Notes: a model not told the origin generated them from the letters alone. A stretch of DNA of 64,000 bases from Breviolum minutum Mf 1.05b.01 (GCA_000507305.1 DF240852.1:85091-149090); one strand, 5' to 3'; counted from the first letter of the stretch, positions 1-10,965 are shown. Program-made: numbers and translations.

Positions 1-45
1 CTCCATGGCACTCCGCATCCGTTTGCTCAACGTTTCGATGTGATG
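1..45 (-). CDS. Candidate exon, cut by window start
   Basis: On the minus strand a CCTTTCACAG acceptor is followed by 15 open codons reading HHIETLSKRMRSAME up to the window edge. The peptide is charged and helix-like. No family recognised. It is short, so this rests on the acceptor and codon style only. Confidence 0.35.
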
Positions 46-874
46 CTGTGAAAGGTGCTGCAGAAACCGTGGTACCAAGTATTTATGATACACAATATGT
101 GTAAGACCAAATATGATACAAACCATTGGCAAAACCATCATTAAAGTTAAAGCCTTTAAGTCGATTTTGTCTTGTTAGAGGGGGATACACAATATAGTCA
201 AAACCATCAGGAAAAAGCCTTTAAGTCGATTTTTTCTTGTTAGAGGGGTCCTTTTTGAGCGTAAGATGTCTTTGGGGATGTGTTCAACACTTTCCACGTT
301 TAGAACTTCCAAAACTCAAAGGTTTAACGTTAAAGCGGACAAACGTTTCTGAGATTGGATTGCTTTAATCAACTGTGAACTACCAACTGGCTCAGCAATT
401 TTCAATGGAATTGTTTCAAGGGATCTTTGGATGTGTTTGGGTTTGGGTAGCGATCAAATGTTCCTAAATTGAATATGAATGGTTTTTCGGTCATCCACTT
501 CCTGGTACGAATATATACAGTAGATGTTTCAGTGCTACAAGGCCGGTCCAAAGGATCATCTCTCACTTTTTTGGCTATCCATTCGGACCATATTGGATTC
601 TCTTTTGGGTGTGTCGCCTCCGTGAAAAAAAAACACCCGGTGATGACGGTTCCAAAAACCACCAGCTGCTCTCTTACAACAGTGATAAGTGGCTTGTTCC
701 TCGTCTTTTCCAACTTATTTACCCCAGAAATAGGTCTGAGTCTGCAAGCGGAAAGTCAGTTTGTTGGTCATCCCCTACATCCTTAAATCCTCAAAAGGTT
801 CAAGGAACCCCTAGGCCAAGAAAACCTGCACCCAAAAAACTACGATCCAATGGGTTCAATCTTGTCCAACTCTT
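46..874. other. No supported gene
   Basis: Only short overlapping open frames. Two copies of a sentence-like direct repeat (CCTTTAAGTCGATTTT..CTTGTTAGAGGG, near 150-182 and 212-246) are the only structure seen. Confidence 0.4.
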
Positions 875-1005
875 CTAGTTGGTGGCTGAAAAACCAATTC
901 CCGAAAATATACTCGTCAAATTGGATCATGAAACCCCAAGTAAGTACTAGTAGGGGTGCAAATTCCGAAAAAATCTTGGAGTTGCCACCACCATCCACCA
1001 CCTAG
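875..1005 (+). mobile_element. MITE-A copy, diverged
   Basis: Left end CTAGTTGGTGG and right end CCACCACCTAG face each other. The internal block with ATACTCGTCAAATTGG is shared with other A copies. Flanks (TCTT, TTAT) do not form a clean duplication. Confidence 0.55.
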
Positions 1006-1121
1006 TTATGTATGTTGTAATTCCCCCCAATTTGTTGATGATTGAAGTCCTCAATAAACCTGGCAGTGTAGTGTTTATTTGGCAGTTGTGTGTCCTAGTG
1101 TTGCTGGAATTTTCCTCCAAT

Positions 1122-1225
1122 TTAACTCTGAGCTGAAGACCCACAAGCTCGGTCAATTTGTTCCACAGCTTGATTCTTCAAGGAAGTGGCTGCTTGATGC
1201 CTGGCTTTCACGTGGTCGGTTGGGC
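1122..1225 (-). CDS. Candidate C-terminal exon
   Basis: Minus-strand frame HVKARHQAATSLKNQAVEQ, then IDRACGSSAQS and a stop. About 70% of codons start with a purine, unlike the plus frame over the same bases, although the plus strand does have a good-looking TTTGTTCCACAG acceptor at 1170. Alanine/glutamine-rich and probably helical. Family unknown. Confidence 0.42.
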
Positions 1226-1233
1226 ACCTTGCC

Positions 1234-1342
1234 CTCCCAAAGTTTAAACATGGTTCACCTGAAAATGGCAGCCTTTTGAATAGGAGATTCCTTTTAGGAA
1301 CCCAGGATTTTTTCAGGTTCCATGGAAACATGTTCCGGGGTG
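1234..1342 (+). mobile_element. MITE-G copy
   Basis: CCCAAAGTTTAAACATGG at the left is mirrored by CCATGGAAACATGTTCCGGGG at the right. Related to the copy at 1822-1916. Confidence 0.45.
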
Positions 1343-1616
1343 TAGGTCTGTTCATGAGGTTTTTGGAAATGTTTATTGTAGGTATGTAGCATGTCAAACA
1401 CATTTTTTTTGTTGGGTTTACATGTTGGGTCCTACCAAAAACACTGGTTCACAGTGAATAAACATTAAGATTAAAACCAGGTTCCCACTTAGAATCCTCA
1501 AGTTACATGTAACATCACATCAAATGTACATCACCCAATTGAACTCAAAAAGGATCAGTCCAATGTCAATCTTTTGACGTCAGCCCACGGCAATCTGTGG
1601 ACTTTACTTGGGGCGG

Positions 1617-1633
1617 TTTTAGGGTTTAGGGTT
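1617..1633 (+). repeat. Short TTTAGGG stretch
   Basis: TTTTAGGGTTTAGGGTT contains two TTTAGGG units, the plant/dinoflagellate-type telomere unit. Too short to be a telomere; interstitial remnant or chance. Confidence 0.4.
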
Positions 1634-1821
1634 CAATACTTAAAAAAGAAAATGATATGATTTGAATATATGTTGGATCTACCCCCCCCCAGCATTCCAG
1701 TCACCACCAGGACTATGAAACATGTTTTAGTAGTAGGGAATCCGGAATCCCGCCAAAGTAAACCTTCATTTTTGACTGTCACTGGGTCGAGGGTGGTTCC
1801 AAGGTATAGTGTAAAAATTCC

Positions 1822-1916
1822 ACCCCAAAGTTTAACATGGAGCCTTGAAAATGATGTTTTCCAAAAAAGGAATTTCCTTTTCTTACAGGACTGATTTTCG
1901 ATGTTAAACTCCAGGG
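1822..1916 (+). mobile_element. MITE-G copy
   Basis: CCCCAAAGTTTAACATGG versus CGATGTTAAACTCCAGGG form imperfect terminal inverted repeats about 95 bp apart. Confidence 0.45.
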
Positions 1917-2259
1917 ATGTAATCTTATTCTATCTGGTGGTGTCAACCAAATCATTCAAAAAATACAGTATTAAAAAAATCCTGAACCAGCACCACCTAA
2001 GAGGTACCAATATGACCCTAACAGTTGGTTAATGGGCACCCTTTACCATTCATTTAGCACCCCTTAATTGTTCCAGGAAATTGGTGAATCATGTACCCCC
2101 AAGGTATTTGGGGTCTGACAAAGTGTGTCAACCCCAAAAATCCTTGAAAAATGTAGAACTCCACCTTGGTATTTCACAATCCCTACCCAGTATCAATCCC
2201 TGAGTGTTGTCATGCTGCTTGGGGTTGGTTGGATTTCTCCAAATCTTAAAATGTTTTAC

Positions 2260-2364
2260 CTAGTTGGTGGTTGAACCAACCCATTTGAAAAAAAATCGTC
2301 AAAATGGGAATCTTCCCCAAGGTTCAGGGTAAAAATAAACAATATTTGAAACCACCACCCACCT
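2260..2364 (+). mobile_element. MITE-A copy
   Basis: CTAGTTGGTGGTTGAACC at the left, TTTGAAACCACCACCC at the right. TTAC occurs just outside both ends, compatible with a 4-bp duplication. Confidence 0.6.
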
Positions 2365-2450
2365 TACCCTCTAGGGAACTAACTCACATTTCCCACCAAA
2401 CGGGAAGTTCGGAAAATCATCGACTCAGAAGGTGCTTTGGGATGGGATAC
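2365..2450 (+). mobile_element. MITE-D fragment
   Basis: Left half of family D (CCTCTAGGGAACTAACTCACATTTCCCACC, interrupted in print as two blocks) directly abutting the A copy; the right end is missing or degraded. Confidence 0.4.
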
Positions 2451-2505
2451 GTTTTTTGGCATATTGTCGCAATGATTCATTCACATGTAGCATGTGGGAT
2501 GCATT

Positions 2506-2548
2506 TATATATATATATGTGTGTATAGATATATATATATATATATAG
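2506..2548 (+). repeat. (TA)n microsatellite
   Basis: Alternating TA with a short TGTG interruption. Confidence 0.9.
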
Positions 2549-3733
2549 AGCCTACATCAAGCACTCATGGTATCCGAGATCTAAATATCTAAAATCATCG
2601 TCTCTGTAGGTTGCACTTTTCAAACATTTACATTGGGTCATACCAAAGCACTGGTTTATAGTAAATAGAAGGTCAAAAACAGGTTCCCTTCATCAAAATG
2701 GAAGGATTATTTACCCACTGTTACAAGGTTTAGGCATACCCCGCATACCCCCAACATGTGAACAACATGGCCGCGTTTTTTTCTTGTTTCGATTTTGTTG
2801 GATCCAAATTTGGTCACATTGCGCATGGTGACATGGTGACATGGTGGGTACGAAGTTCGTTAAAATATGCCCCTTCTAAACGCAAGATTCATCTCTTACC
2901 CCCAGTGGAAGCACGCGAGCTAGGGATTCAGAGAATTATGAAGTCTCCAAGCTTTGTCACATAAGGCAGAAAGCCAACTTTCGGAATTTCAGTTGAAAAC
3001 GTTGAAGTTTACCTTCAAAGTGTTACTGGTTGATTACTTTTCAAAGGCTAACAAAAAAAACAGTTGTGATTTTCGTGATGCCGGATCTTTTTCAAATCAA
3101 CTGATGCAAGAATGTCTTCCGAATCAACTCTATGAACTCACGTGGATGTGTGAACTCTGCTCCCCCCCACCGCATAAAATGTTCCAGTAGACAATATACG
3201 GTAACTGAATGTAAATGTAGTACTAGTTCTGGTAGACCATTCAGACTATTCGTATCATGACTCACCCTACCGGGTGTTCAGGGTGAGGACTACACCCACC
3301 TCAACGGTGTGAGAGGCGACAGAGTATCATCTATATACAAATTAAGATTCAAGTGAAAGTGTATCCCAAGCTTCCAATATTGCAGAGACCATGAGAGGCT
3401 ATGTCCCTTTCAGGGAGTTTATTTTGCTGGGTGCCGTTTGGCCTGCGCAAACGTCACTTAGAAGTGACTATCAGTTGAGATGTACATCTCTGTAGTGTAC
3501 ATGTGGATGATATCACAAATGTTACCATGTCACATGTCATGAAACAACACATGTTTTCAACAAAACCTTTAATAATGTAAATGGCTATAACTTTATACTA
3601 ACTTATTTGTACAATACGGGAAGTTCCATAAAACAAAATGAGGTTCCTCGGTTTCTTTCATCTAGGATCATCAAGTAGGAGACCCTTGGGGGGCAAATTG
3701 TGTGAATCTTGCTGCTAAACAGCGCTTGCTGAG
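2549..3733. other. Mostly non-coding; one weak frame
   Basis: No element or gene called. A plus frame near 3063-3143 (CDFRDAGSFSNQLMQECL then PNQLYELTW) is mildly coding-like after an AACAG acceptor but lacks further support. Confidence 0.3.
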
Positions 3734-3855
3734 CCGAAGGCTTTGGGAGGTTTGAGCTACCTTTCAGCCGCGGTAGACGGACACAAAGATCACAGGTCGC
3801 CCAGGTGGTGGCAAAAACGACAGCAACGGACTGGCCTTCTGAAAAAATCAACTGA
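3734..3855 (+). CDS. Candidate exon, possibly C-terminal
   Basis: After GCTGAG an open frame reads EGFGRFELPFSRGRRTQRSQ then VAQVVAKTTATDWPSEKIN and stops. About 60% purine-first codons and a basic first half. An internal CAG|GTCGCC could instead end the exon at 3795. A longer minus frame exists but is less biased. Family unknown. Confidence 0.38.
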
Positions 3856-4110
3856 AGGAATATAGGGAACAAAAATCTGACAAAAAATTAATAGTGTCCC
3901 AGCGGATTCAGGTAACTTCCTCCAATTTTTTAAATGTAGGGCCCCAAAATCGCCCTCAAAACCCCGACCCCGACGACAGCTCACCATGGCTTGGTGGATG
4001 AGTTCATTGCTGCGAGGAAGGGCATATGACCTTCAAAAAAGAGTCTTGATATGTACCTCAAATGTTCAAAAATGAAACCCAAAAGCCAAAAATCAAAAAT
4101 TCCTTGGATA

Positions 4111-4148
<38 letters not shown>

Positions 4149-4152
4149 GCGN

Positions 4153-4187
<35 letters not shown>

Positions 4188-4190
4188 GCG
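4111..4190 (+). repeat. (CT)n microsatellite with assembly join
   Basis: Two CT runs each ending TCTCCAGCG, separated by one N at 4152. The identical edges suggest one tract joined imperfectly. Confidence 0.9.
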
Positions 4191-4701
4191 CCATCAGATG
4201 TCCCTACAGAGGGGGCGCGATATCTTGGTCTTTTGATATGTTTGTTCGTAGTGGAAGAAATATATATATATATGGAAATATGAAATAAGATGAAATAAGT
4301 GTGAGAATCACCATGTGGAACAACATGGATCGCAGCAATTGTCACCAGCCATCAATAGATGCAAACGCTTCGGTGCGCATCACAATGTGCACGCTTGAGG
4401 GGCGAAGGGCTTGCATCTTAAAAAGTTGCGTGGTTTTCTTAAGTGCTGCATCTGAAGGCAGTTTGTCTGCCCTTTTTTGGGTTGCCTTTTCGGCTTCCTA
4501 CACCTGACGAGTGTTTCACGTCAATTTTTCAGACTGCCGAGTTGAATTGTGGAGTTGAGTCTTAATGGTCACATTTTTTCTGCCCATGCACACTTTTGTG
4601 ATTCTGAGATGATCCATTATGATTCTTTCTTCAAATATGAACAGCAAAAACAACAGTGAGCTATTCTTCATATTCTCTTGTCATCTTCTTCCAATCGACA
4701 G

Positions 4702-4819
4702 GGTAAACATTTTCAGGACTCAAAATCTCATTCAGTGGGATGTGCTTCCTCATAGCGTTGACGAATCCTCTCCAATCGTCCTTGCAGTTGCAGATATCTG
4801 GCCCGACCCTATTGAATAG
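4702..4819 (+). CDS. Candidate C-terminal exon
   Basis: A pyrimidine-rich acceptor (TCTTCTTCCAATCGACAG) opens a frame with one leading base, then VNIFRTQNLIQWDVLPHSVD, ESSPIVLAVADIWPDPIE and TAG. 38 residues, acidic end. It would terminate a plus-strand gene whose earlier exons I cannot place. Family unknown. Confidence 0.48.
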
Positions 4820-4840
4820 CCATACAAGTGATCCTTAAAT

Positions 4841-4929
4841 CCCATAAAATCCATGTATGGCATATTTACCTACATTTGGTTCATTTTATGGTAAATGTAC
4901 GTAAATATACCAGTCCCATGGATCCTATG
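4841..4929 (+). mobile_element. Repeat I copy
   Basis: CCCATAAAATCCATGTATGG at the left and CCAGTCCCATGGATCCTATG at the right are imperfect inverted repeats around a TTTACCTACATTTGG core. Four copies in the window. Confidence 0.6.
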
Positions 4930-5537
4930 CAAATTGATGTCTCATTTGCTTCAGCTTTTCATCACTTTAGCAGGCACTTGCCAAAGTGGCAGGTCTGGTG
5001 AACTGATAGATAGTAAATCTGTTACTCGTTACCCGCCTACCCAAAAAACATCCATCCCAAAGTTTGAGAAATGCTTGAGTTGCGTTTTACAACTGTGAGG
5101 GGGGCCGAATACATGTGGAAGTGACGACATCAAACATTTCATTTGATCATTGTCCACTTCTAGTCATATTTGCACTCCTTCGGACAAATCTGTGATCCTC
5201 AGAAAATCAATACCATTCTGGAAAATATTTACCCTTACTGTACCTCTTTGGGTATGCCATGACCTCATTGCCATTATGTTTTCCAAATTTCCACACATTT
5301 TCACACCAAATTAAATTAGAGGCCCCTCTCCTGGGTTTCAGCCTACACCCAAGAAGTAAGAGCTGACTCCTGCAAAGAAACTAAGTAGTTACTAAGTTGG
5401 TGCTTGAATCACGTTCAAAACATCTGAACATATCTTAGTTGAATTTGAAATCTTCCCCAGGAAGGGGTGATTTTTTGTGAAACCGGCAAAATAGTTGAGG
5501 TCATTGGAAGAGGAAAGTACTCTTCCAACTTTTTGAC

Positions 5538-5643
5538 TACCCTCCAGGGAATGATCACATGCACCTCGGGAAAAAAAAATCATCTTCGAAAAAGGGCCAA
5601 ACAGGACGGGATATATCAATGAATTAGTTCCCAGGAGGATACC
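5538..5643 (+). mobile_element. MITE-D copy
   Basis: TA|CCCTCCAGGGAATGATCA to GAATTAGTTCCCAGGAGGA|TA. Family D ends are CCCTCCAGGGGATTAACATA inverted, with TA at both borders, as expected for Tc1/mariner-type insertion. Confidence 0.65.
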
Positions 5644-5696
5644 ATCTTTTCCCAGACTTATGTGCATTTTGTGTGGAAACCGTTTTATTAAAGATG

Positions 5697-5776
5697 ACTA
5701 CCCGTTACCCGGGAAGGATCACATATCCCACCAAACGCGAAGGTCGGAAAATCATCGACTCGACCCAAAAGTGCCT
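5697..5776 (+). mobile_element. MITE-D fragment
   Basis: CTACCCGTTACCCGGGAAGG.. CACATATCCCACC.. GGAAAATCATCGACTC matches the left two thirds of family D; the right end is absent. Confidence 0.4.
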
Positions 5777-5816
5777 TTAAAAAAAAAACTATAGCTATGG
5801 CTATGTCAGTTGAAGG

Positions 5817-5880
5817 GAGGTTGCCACATCCCAACTCTCCCCTTTCCAAAAGATCGGGCGGACCTCTTATGAATCTTCGC
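5817..5880 (-). CDS. Weak candidate exon
   Basis: Minus strand: GAACTTTCAG acceptor, then RRFIRGPPDLLERGELGCGN. No clear donor. Family unknown. Confidence 0.28.
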
Positions 5881-6142
5881 CTGAAAGTTCCATGGAAACT
5901 TTCGAAAGTGAAACCAGTTGACCCCACTTTCATGAGAGATGTCTGGTACCGGACATCCAATATCGACATCAAATGTTGGACAGTAGTGGTGTATTTATAC
6001 AAATGGTCATGATGATAAAATTTCAAATATACCTAGACTGCCAGCAAAGTCTATATATATATATATCTTTCTTTCTTCACCTTCATATGAAACCACAAAA
6101 GCCTAGGCTCCAAGGCACCTTTTTTTTTTGCTCTATCCAAAG

Positions 6143-6211
6143 TGAGGCCCTGGAGCCAATTTCAGCCAGCTCCGAGCAAACAAGCTATGAGAAAAACGGC
6201 TTGGCCAAAAG
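6143..6211 (+). CDS. Exon of plus-strand gene (1 of 2 linked)
   Basis: Ten Ts then GCTCTATCCAAAG form the acceptor; GCCAAAAG|GTAGAT is the donor. It reads EALEPISASSEQTSYEKNGL then AK, with one leading and two trailing bases. The trailing AG joins the first C of the next exon to give Ser in frame. Family unknown; hydrophilic. Confidence 0.58.
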
Positions 6212-6359
6212 GTAGATGTCTTCTTGAGCTGGTTCCNTTAAATCCATGTCCCCATACTTTTGCCCCACTCAGATTTCTCAAGTTGGATATGACTGGATTC
6301 GCTTGAAGCTCATCCCACAGGTGTGTGCCCTTCCTCCCCCTGAGTTTCCCCCACGGCAG

Positions 6360-6430
6360 CCGAGCACTTATCCAAGAAATGAGTCGTGGCACCAGCGGCA
6401 AGTTCAAGATCCTTGTGGAGCTATGCCAAT
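6360..6430 (+). CDS. Exon of plus-strand gene (2 of 2 linked)
   Basis: Strong acceptor (CTTCCTCCCCCTGAGTTTCCCCCACGGCAG, quoted loosely) and a GTGAGG donor. It reads RALIQEMSRGTSGKFKILVE then LCQ, with one leading and one trailing base. The 148-bp intron 6212-6359 has GT and AG ends and holds one N (6238). Phase agreement with the previous exon is the main evidence. No family recognised. Confidence 0.58.
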
Positions 6431-6763
6431 GTGAGGCCAAGACCCCCTGGAACATTACCCCAGACCCAGAACCCCAACAGTTTTATGAAGGAATTCCATG
6501 GAATTTGATTTCATTTGGGGGTTTTGGGGGGGGCCTGCAGGTAATGGGGTTCTCTTTTAAAAATCATTCACCAACCTTACTAGTTGATTTGAAATAAGCA
6601 GGATTCGGGATGTCCCTTACTATTCACTACCTTTTAAAGCACTGGTGTCACATGACGTCATGATTAGATGCACAGCCAATATCATCATCCCTATTAGTTA
6701 CTTGGATACACAGGCGTTTAGAAAAACACGGTACTCCTGCTATGCTGATAATATGCCTTCTAG

Positions 6764-6809
6764 GTATGGCAGGACAACAAGCGGACCCTTGAGAAGCAAA
6801 ACGGGGCAA
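6764..6809 (+). CDS. Weak candidate exon
   Basis: ATGCCTTCTAG acceptor, VWQDNKRTLEKQNGA, then a GTATAC donor. Phase does not directly follow the 6430 exon, so another exon would be needed between. Confidence 0.3.
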
Positions 6810-7377
6810 GTATACAGATGTATATATATATATATAAGTAGTCCCTCTTGCGGTGAAGAAATGGGTTACGTTAATCCACAAGTGAAGCTTAGGTCTGTTT
6901 TCAAACGGTCTGTCTGACAGCTACTGTAATTTCTTGAAATTCAACACCCGAGGATAAACCCCCATCCTAAACGACCCAAACCTGGAGTGTTTAGCTCGTG
7001 GTTCCAATACAGTATCCCTGAAGAATCAGAAGCTCACTTTTGACGCGAAAAGATGTGTATTCGCTTCAGCTGGAATTTCAACCCAAGAGTCATGAACCCC
7101 TGTCTGCAACTAGGGGAGTACCAAAAAAAAGTGGATCAATTGTTACCGCATTATAGAAAACTGTCTCTCGTCTATACCATCATTCGCAGCGGCTCTACGT
7201 ACAATTCTGGAGCGATTTGAAACTACATTAAGCTGATTTCAATTTTGCATCTCAAACGTTGATCCTTCTTTTTTGTATATTTTCAAGGGACAACCCATTG
7301 TAATTATACCGGTATAAAATGTTGAAAAAGTGAAGCAACACCCGGATTCATTGAAACAAATCCATCTTCACTCTGAG

Positions 7378-7457
7378 CACCTTGGAAGAAGGGGTACTCG
7401 AAGAAGCCAAGCTAGATATCCCACGAGGACGTCAGCGTTTTTGGAGACCTGTCATCT
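7378..7457 (+). CDS. Candidate exon
   Basis: CATCTTCACTCTGAG acceptor and GTAAGA donor enclose one base, 26 codons and one base: TLEEGVLEEAKLDIPRGRQR then FWRPVI. Strong codon bias. Probably belongs with the plus-strand exons at 6.1-6.4 kb. Family unknown. Confidence 0.5.
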
Positions 7458-7520
7458 GTAAGAAGTTGGATACATATTTTATTCAATCCTCCATGGCCAC
7501 TGTCGGATTTTTTTTGGTAG

Positions 7521-7607
7521 AAAAATTCGCCATTTGCTCATGCTGCGCATGAAATGAAGCACATTGAAATGCTGGAGAGACCATATATACATGTTGTGTT
7601 CAATTGA
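7521..7607 (+). CDS. Weak candidate C-terminal exon
   Basis: GATTTTTTTTGGTAG acceptor, then KNSPFAHAAHEMKHIEMLER, PYIHVVFN and stop. Phase does not fit directly after 7457. Confidence 0.28.
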   Translation, partial: KNSPFAHAAHEMKHIEMLERPYIHVVFN

Positions 7608-8209
7608 CCCTGCTCACGCTCTTCATATCTAACTTGTTTGTCACATTAGACGATGGGATCCTTCAAATGGCTTGCATTTTTGAATCCTAAAGCAACTAGT
7701 CATTTTGGAGGTGGAAAAAAAACATACTAAAAACAGGTTGCTGATTCTTCAAGGGCCCCCACCAAAAACCCGGTTATCATTTATATAAACTGAACATGTC
7801 GATTTCCAATCAAAAGGCGTTCTTAAAAGGTATATGCACTTCAAAATTGGAAGAAATTTCCGCTTCCAAGTGAACTTCAGGGGGGTTGACTTAGTCCAAG
7901 CACGCCAAATCCACTTCCAATGTCATCTTAAAAAATTGTGCAACTCCCAACTGAGTTTACAAGCTGAGAAAAACTGTGTGAGGAATGAAGCATCATGAAG
8001 TGAAATTGTCTACAGTGTTCATCATCATCCATTAAGTAATTAGTCGTGAGTCGTCATGATAAACACTCCTCATGAATCATGAATCATTCATCATCAATGA
8101 TCAACCATCATCCATCCAGTATTGCTCCGGCATCAACCATCAATCAACCGCCACAAACTAGAGATTTTCCTTCACCACTTTTTCCAGACTATGATCCCAT
8201 CTCTCACAC
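7608..8209. other. No supported gene
   Basis: Between the plus-strand exons to the left and the convergent minus-strand exons to the right. ATCATGAATCATCAT-like low-complexity DNA at 8020-8130. Confidence 0.4.
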
Positions 8210-8282
8210 CTGTGTGAAGCGCGTGAAACGCTTGATGTATGGCAGCAAGTCGTCCATATAGGGTAGAACGTAGGGAATGTGC
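8210..8282 (-). CDS. Exon of Leu/Pro/Tyr helical-repeat protein
   Basis: ATATGTCAAG|G acceptor and CAG|GTGTGAG donor. One base then 24 codons: HIPYVLPYMDDLLPYIKRFT then RFTQ. The xLPYxDxLxPYI motif matches exons at 9086, 13198 and 14273. The leading G completes the GG left by the 9086-9246 exon, giving Gly in frame. Likely an alpha-helical solenoid-type repeat; I do not know a named family. Confidence 0.6.
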
Positions 8283-8387
8283 CTTGACATATTCTCTCTC
8301 CCGGCGTTTCATTCACAGGGACGGAAAGGGTTGAAATATATTGAAATATGATTCCAAGAAATCTCCAACGGTCGGACCCACGGGTTA

Positions 8388-8517
8388 CGGACCCCTGGAA
8401 AAACCTAAGTATCTAATAATTCTAATATCTCGATCGCAGCTTACTTAGGGGTCCGTTGGTAAGGTCCCATTCAATTTTTGATTGAATGATAGGACCATAT
8501 AGGACCTATAGGGGTCC
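8388..8517 (+). repeat. Nested palindromes
   Basis: CGGACCCC (8388) pairs with GGGGTCCG (8448), with CCTAAGTA/TACTTAGG inside. Immediately after, GGTCC-CATTCAA-loop-TTGAATG..GGACC makes a second hairpin (8463-8495), and GGACCTATAGGGGTCC follows. Confidence 0.6.
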
Positions 8518-8721
8518 TAAGTTTGTGAAACTATGTACCTACAGAAGGTCACAAGAGGTGTTTTTTCCTTGCCTTCCACAAATCCTAAATATTCCAACCC
8601 CTCTCCACCACCCCACCACAAAAATGTCCGGGTCGGTCCTAAACTTCTCAAATCCATGAGCATGAGGCCCTAGAAAACGATTTGGAACCTATACCCCGCC
8701 CCCCCACCCCGAAAATTAACA

Positions 8722-8809
8722 ATGTCTCCTAGAAATGGACCATTTGAAAGGAAAATTCATCTTCCAACCATCAATTTTCAGGGGGACATCTTACTTTTCA
8801 GGGGGGGTA
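8722..8809 (+). mobile_element. MITE-N copy
   Basis: TCTCCTAGAAATGG.. CATCTTCCAACCATCAATTTTCAGGGGG (in two blocks) ..TTTTCAGGGGGGG. Shares the CATCTTCCAA/ATCAATTTTCAGGGG module with copies at 28806, 22193 and 48762. Confidence 0.4.
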
Positions 8810-9085
8810 TCTTTTTGGTCCCTCTTTGAGTTTCATTGGTTCATGGCTGGTTTAATTCATTCCTCAGGAAGGTAAGTTGAACAACCTAATGAGGCGATCT
8901 ACTTCAGAGCTGTAGTAATACAACACACCCATCCGATGCCCACAAAACCCTACTGTGAAATTCAATTTCCTTCAAGAATCTGGTGCATGCTGTATGTCCC
9001 CTGAAGACATCCGCTTAAAACCCCCCCAAAGGGGAAAAAACACAGGTTTCATGTTAGTTTCCGGCGTCTTGTGCCCAAACTTCAC

Positions 9086-9246
9086 CCAATGTGTGTTATT
9101 TCTTTTTCTTCAAGAAAAAACTGAAAGCCACTGATGCAAAACGGCCAAAGCGTCGGATGAGCCAAGGGCAAGTGTGGTGCCAGCTCATCCAGATTTGGAA
9201 CCAAAAAGTCAACATATGGCAGCAACTTGGGAAGATATGAATTCTC
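9086..9246 (-). CDS. Exon of Leu/Pro/Tyr helical-repeat protein
   Basis: Acceptor TTTTCCGTTCTGCCAG, donor ATTGG|GTGAAG. 53 codons plus GG. It begins ENSYLPKLLPYVDFLVPNLD, continues ELAPHLPLAHPTLWPFCISG and ends ..FFLEEKEITHI. The LLPYVDFLVPNLDELAPHLP block is the repeat type seen at 8210 and 14273. The second half is less repeat-like, so a further small intron is possible. Phase fits the 8282 exon. Confidence 0.52.
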
Positions 9247-9359
9247 CTGGCAGAACGGAAAACTCATCCGAGAAACCTGAAGCCTTTACACTCTGTAGAA
9301 CTTACATATCCCTTGCAAAATGGGGGTTGGGAGACTACTGGGGAAGGCCTATTTTTTAG

Positions 9360-9597
9360 GGCTAGGTTACCTTAGTTTTAGGGAGGGTAACAACAACAAA
9401 AAAAAACACAGTTGATGGGCGAGAAGAATCGTGTAGAATTGTCTGAAACATCCCAACCTGATTTTTTAGCTGTCGAAAACATCCTCGACAAACTAACTGC
9501 CATATTTGCAATATGCGGGGTTATTCGGAAGATCATCTTCCCAACCTGGAAGATCAGCTGTTACCTTAGGTGGTGGAGGGTATAGGACTAACCCTAC
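9360..9597. other. No supported gene
   Basis: A fragment TTAGTTTTAGGGAGGGTAA at 9374-9391 resembles one end of MITE-C. Confidence 0.35.
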
Positions 9598-9639
9598 TTT
9601 CACAAGAGGCTCTTCGCCCCCAACGACGAACCACGGACG
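9598..9639 (-). CDS. Candidate small exon
   Basis: AAAATCTAG acceptor, 14 codons RPWFVVGGEEPLVK, AAA|GTAGGG donor. Phase 0 at both ends, compatible with the 9246 exon downstream. Short, so uncertain. Confidence 0.33.
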
Positions 9640-10744
9640 CTAGATTTTCACATTTAGCGTCTCACCGTGTCTATAAGCAGTATATATAGGATAGCCCCCC
9701 CGGGACGCCTGGTGGATGAAAAACGATGGTGATTGTCTATGGATACAATTGGATTGGGGGCTGTAATTCTTGGAGGGTCTTGTATCTTATTATATTCTTA
9801 AGTGCTAAGTGGCAAGCAAACAAAGCTGCGGGCCTTATAACTATAACTTGGCAACTGCGGGGGGGCGGGTGCAGTTTTGTCTAAATTAAGTATGCCAACC
9901 CTCCAACCGAGTCGGTATACATCTTCCATCTCATTGCCACATTGCATTCAAATGACCAACTGTTTTCAAGCAACAAATCAAAGCAAAATACATATCCATA
10001 CCTGAAGTCATGGCACCCTGGAAGACAGTTCATTTCTTTTGGAAACATGTATTTCAGGTTCCACTTTTGTTAAACAAACTTTGGGAGGATATAAGTATCG
10101 GCTTTCTACAACTCATGACATTTTCATCATCATTTCAAAAAGGAAAGCAAGAAAAACTAGTAGCGGCAGCGTTTAACAATCCAACTTTTCAATTTGGGAA
10201 ATCTCAAAGGAACTTTGGTTGCCATGTCATGTCTTATTTCATGCGGAATTTTGGTGTTATGACAAATCCTCCCACATGGAGACCGCCGAAGAGATTTCAT
10301 AGTTCATTAACCTAACCTTTTAACAATTCCATCGACAGAGTTAACTGCTGGCTCATTTGTGCTGAGCCAGCTGGTAGTTGAGGATACTCTTTGACCGATA
10401 ATCCCACCAACATGGATTAATCCACAGTGATTTAAAAGATTCTAGATTAACATCAATCTAATCGTACATATGATCCGCAAGTGAACATCCTTCTTGGGGG
10501 TGGGATTCTTAGAATGGTAAACCACCAACATTAACCACCGGGGTTAATTGAACAATACTTACTTCACCAATCTGAACTACTGAACTACGGATCCTTTTGG
10601 GGATGACCTTAACTGACGTCACTATTAGTATATAGTTATTAGTAGAACTTGGTCCTATTTTGCCAGGTTTTTATGCCAGTTGGCTTCACAATTTCACAAC
10701 ACCCCCGGATCGTTGTTGGCACAAGGCAAAAAAAACTCCTTACC
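9640..10744. other. No supported gene
   Basis: A 101-codon plus frame (10010-10315) has no splice support or codon bias I trust. No repeats recognised apart from A/T-rich DNA. Confidence 0.35.
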
Positions 10745-10850
10745 CAAAGGATCCATTGTTGACTCGTATAAATTTACCTACATATTTACCATAAAAATCA
10801 CCCATTCATTTCAGGTAAAGGGATACCGTAAGTATACCATGGATCCCTAT
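10745..10850 (+). mobile_element. Repeat I copy
   Basis: CCCAAAGGATCCATTG left, TACCATGGATCCCTATG right, TTTACCTACATATTTACC core. Confidence 0.55.
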
Positions 10851-10862
10851 GAGTTACATGTA

Positions 10863-10965
10863 TGGGTGTTTCCTTCAATGGTGGCACCCAACAACCATGG
10901 GTTTTCCTACTAAAAATGATCATTTTGGGGTGTTTTGGGGGTACCCCTATTTTTGGAGACACCCA
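10863..10965 (+). mobile_element. MITE-H copy
   Basis: TGGGTGTTTCC..left and GGTACCCCTATTTTTGGAGA-CACCCA right. TGTA is present immediately outside both ends, a possible 4-bp duplication. Confidence 0.6.

Noticed and set aside
4051..4345. Ser/Leu and Arg/Glu repeat frames
   Set aside because: CT microsatellite with an N.
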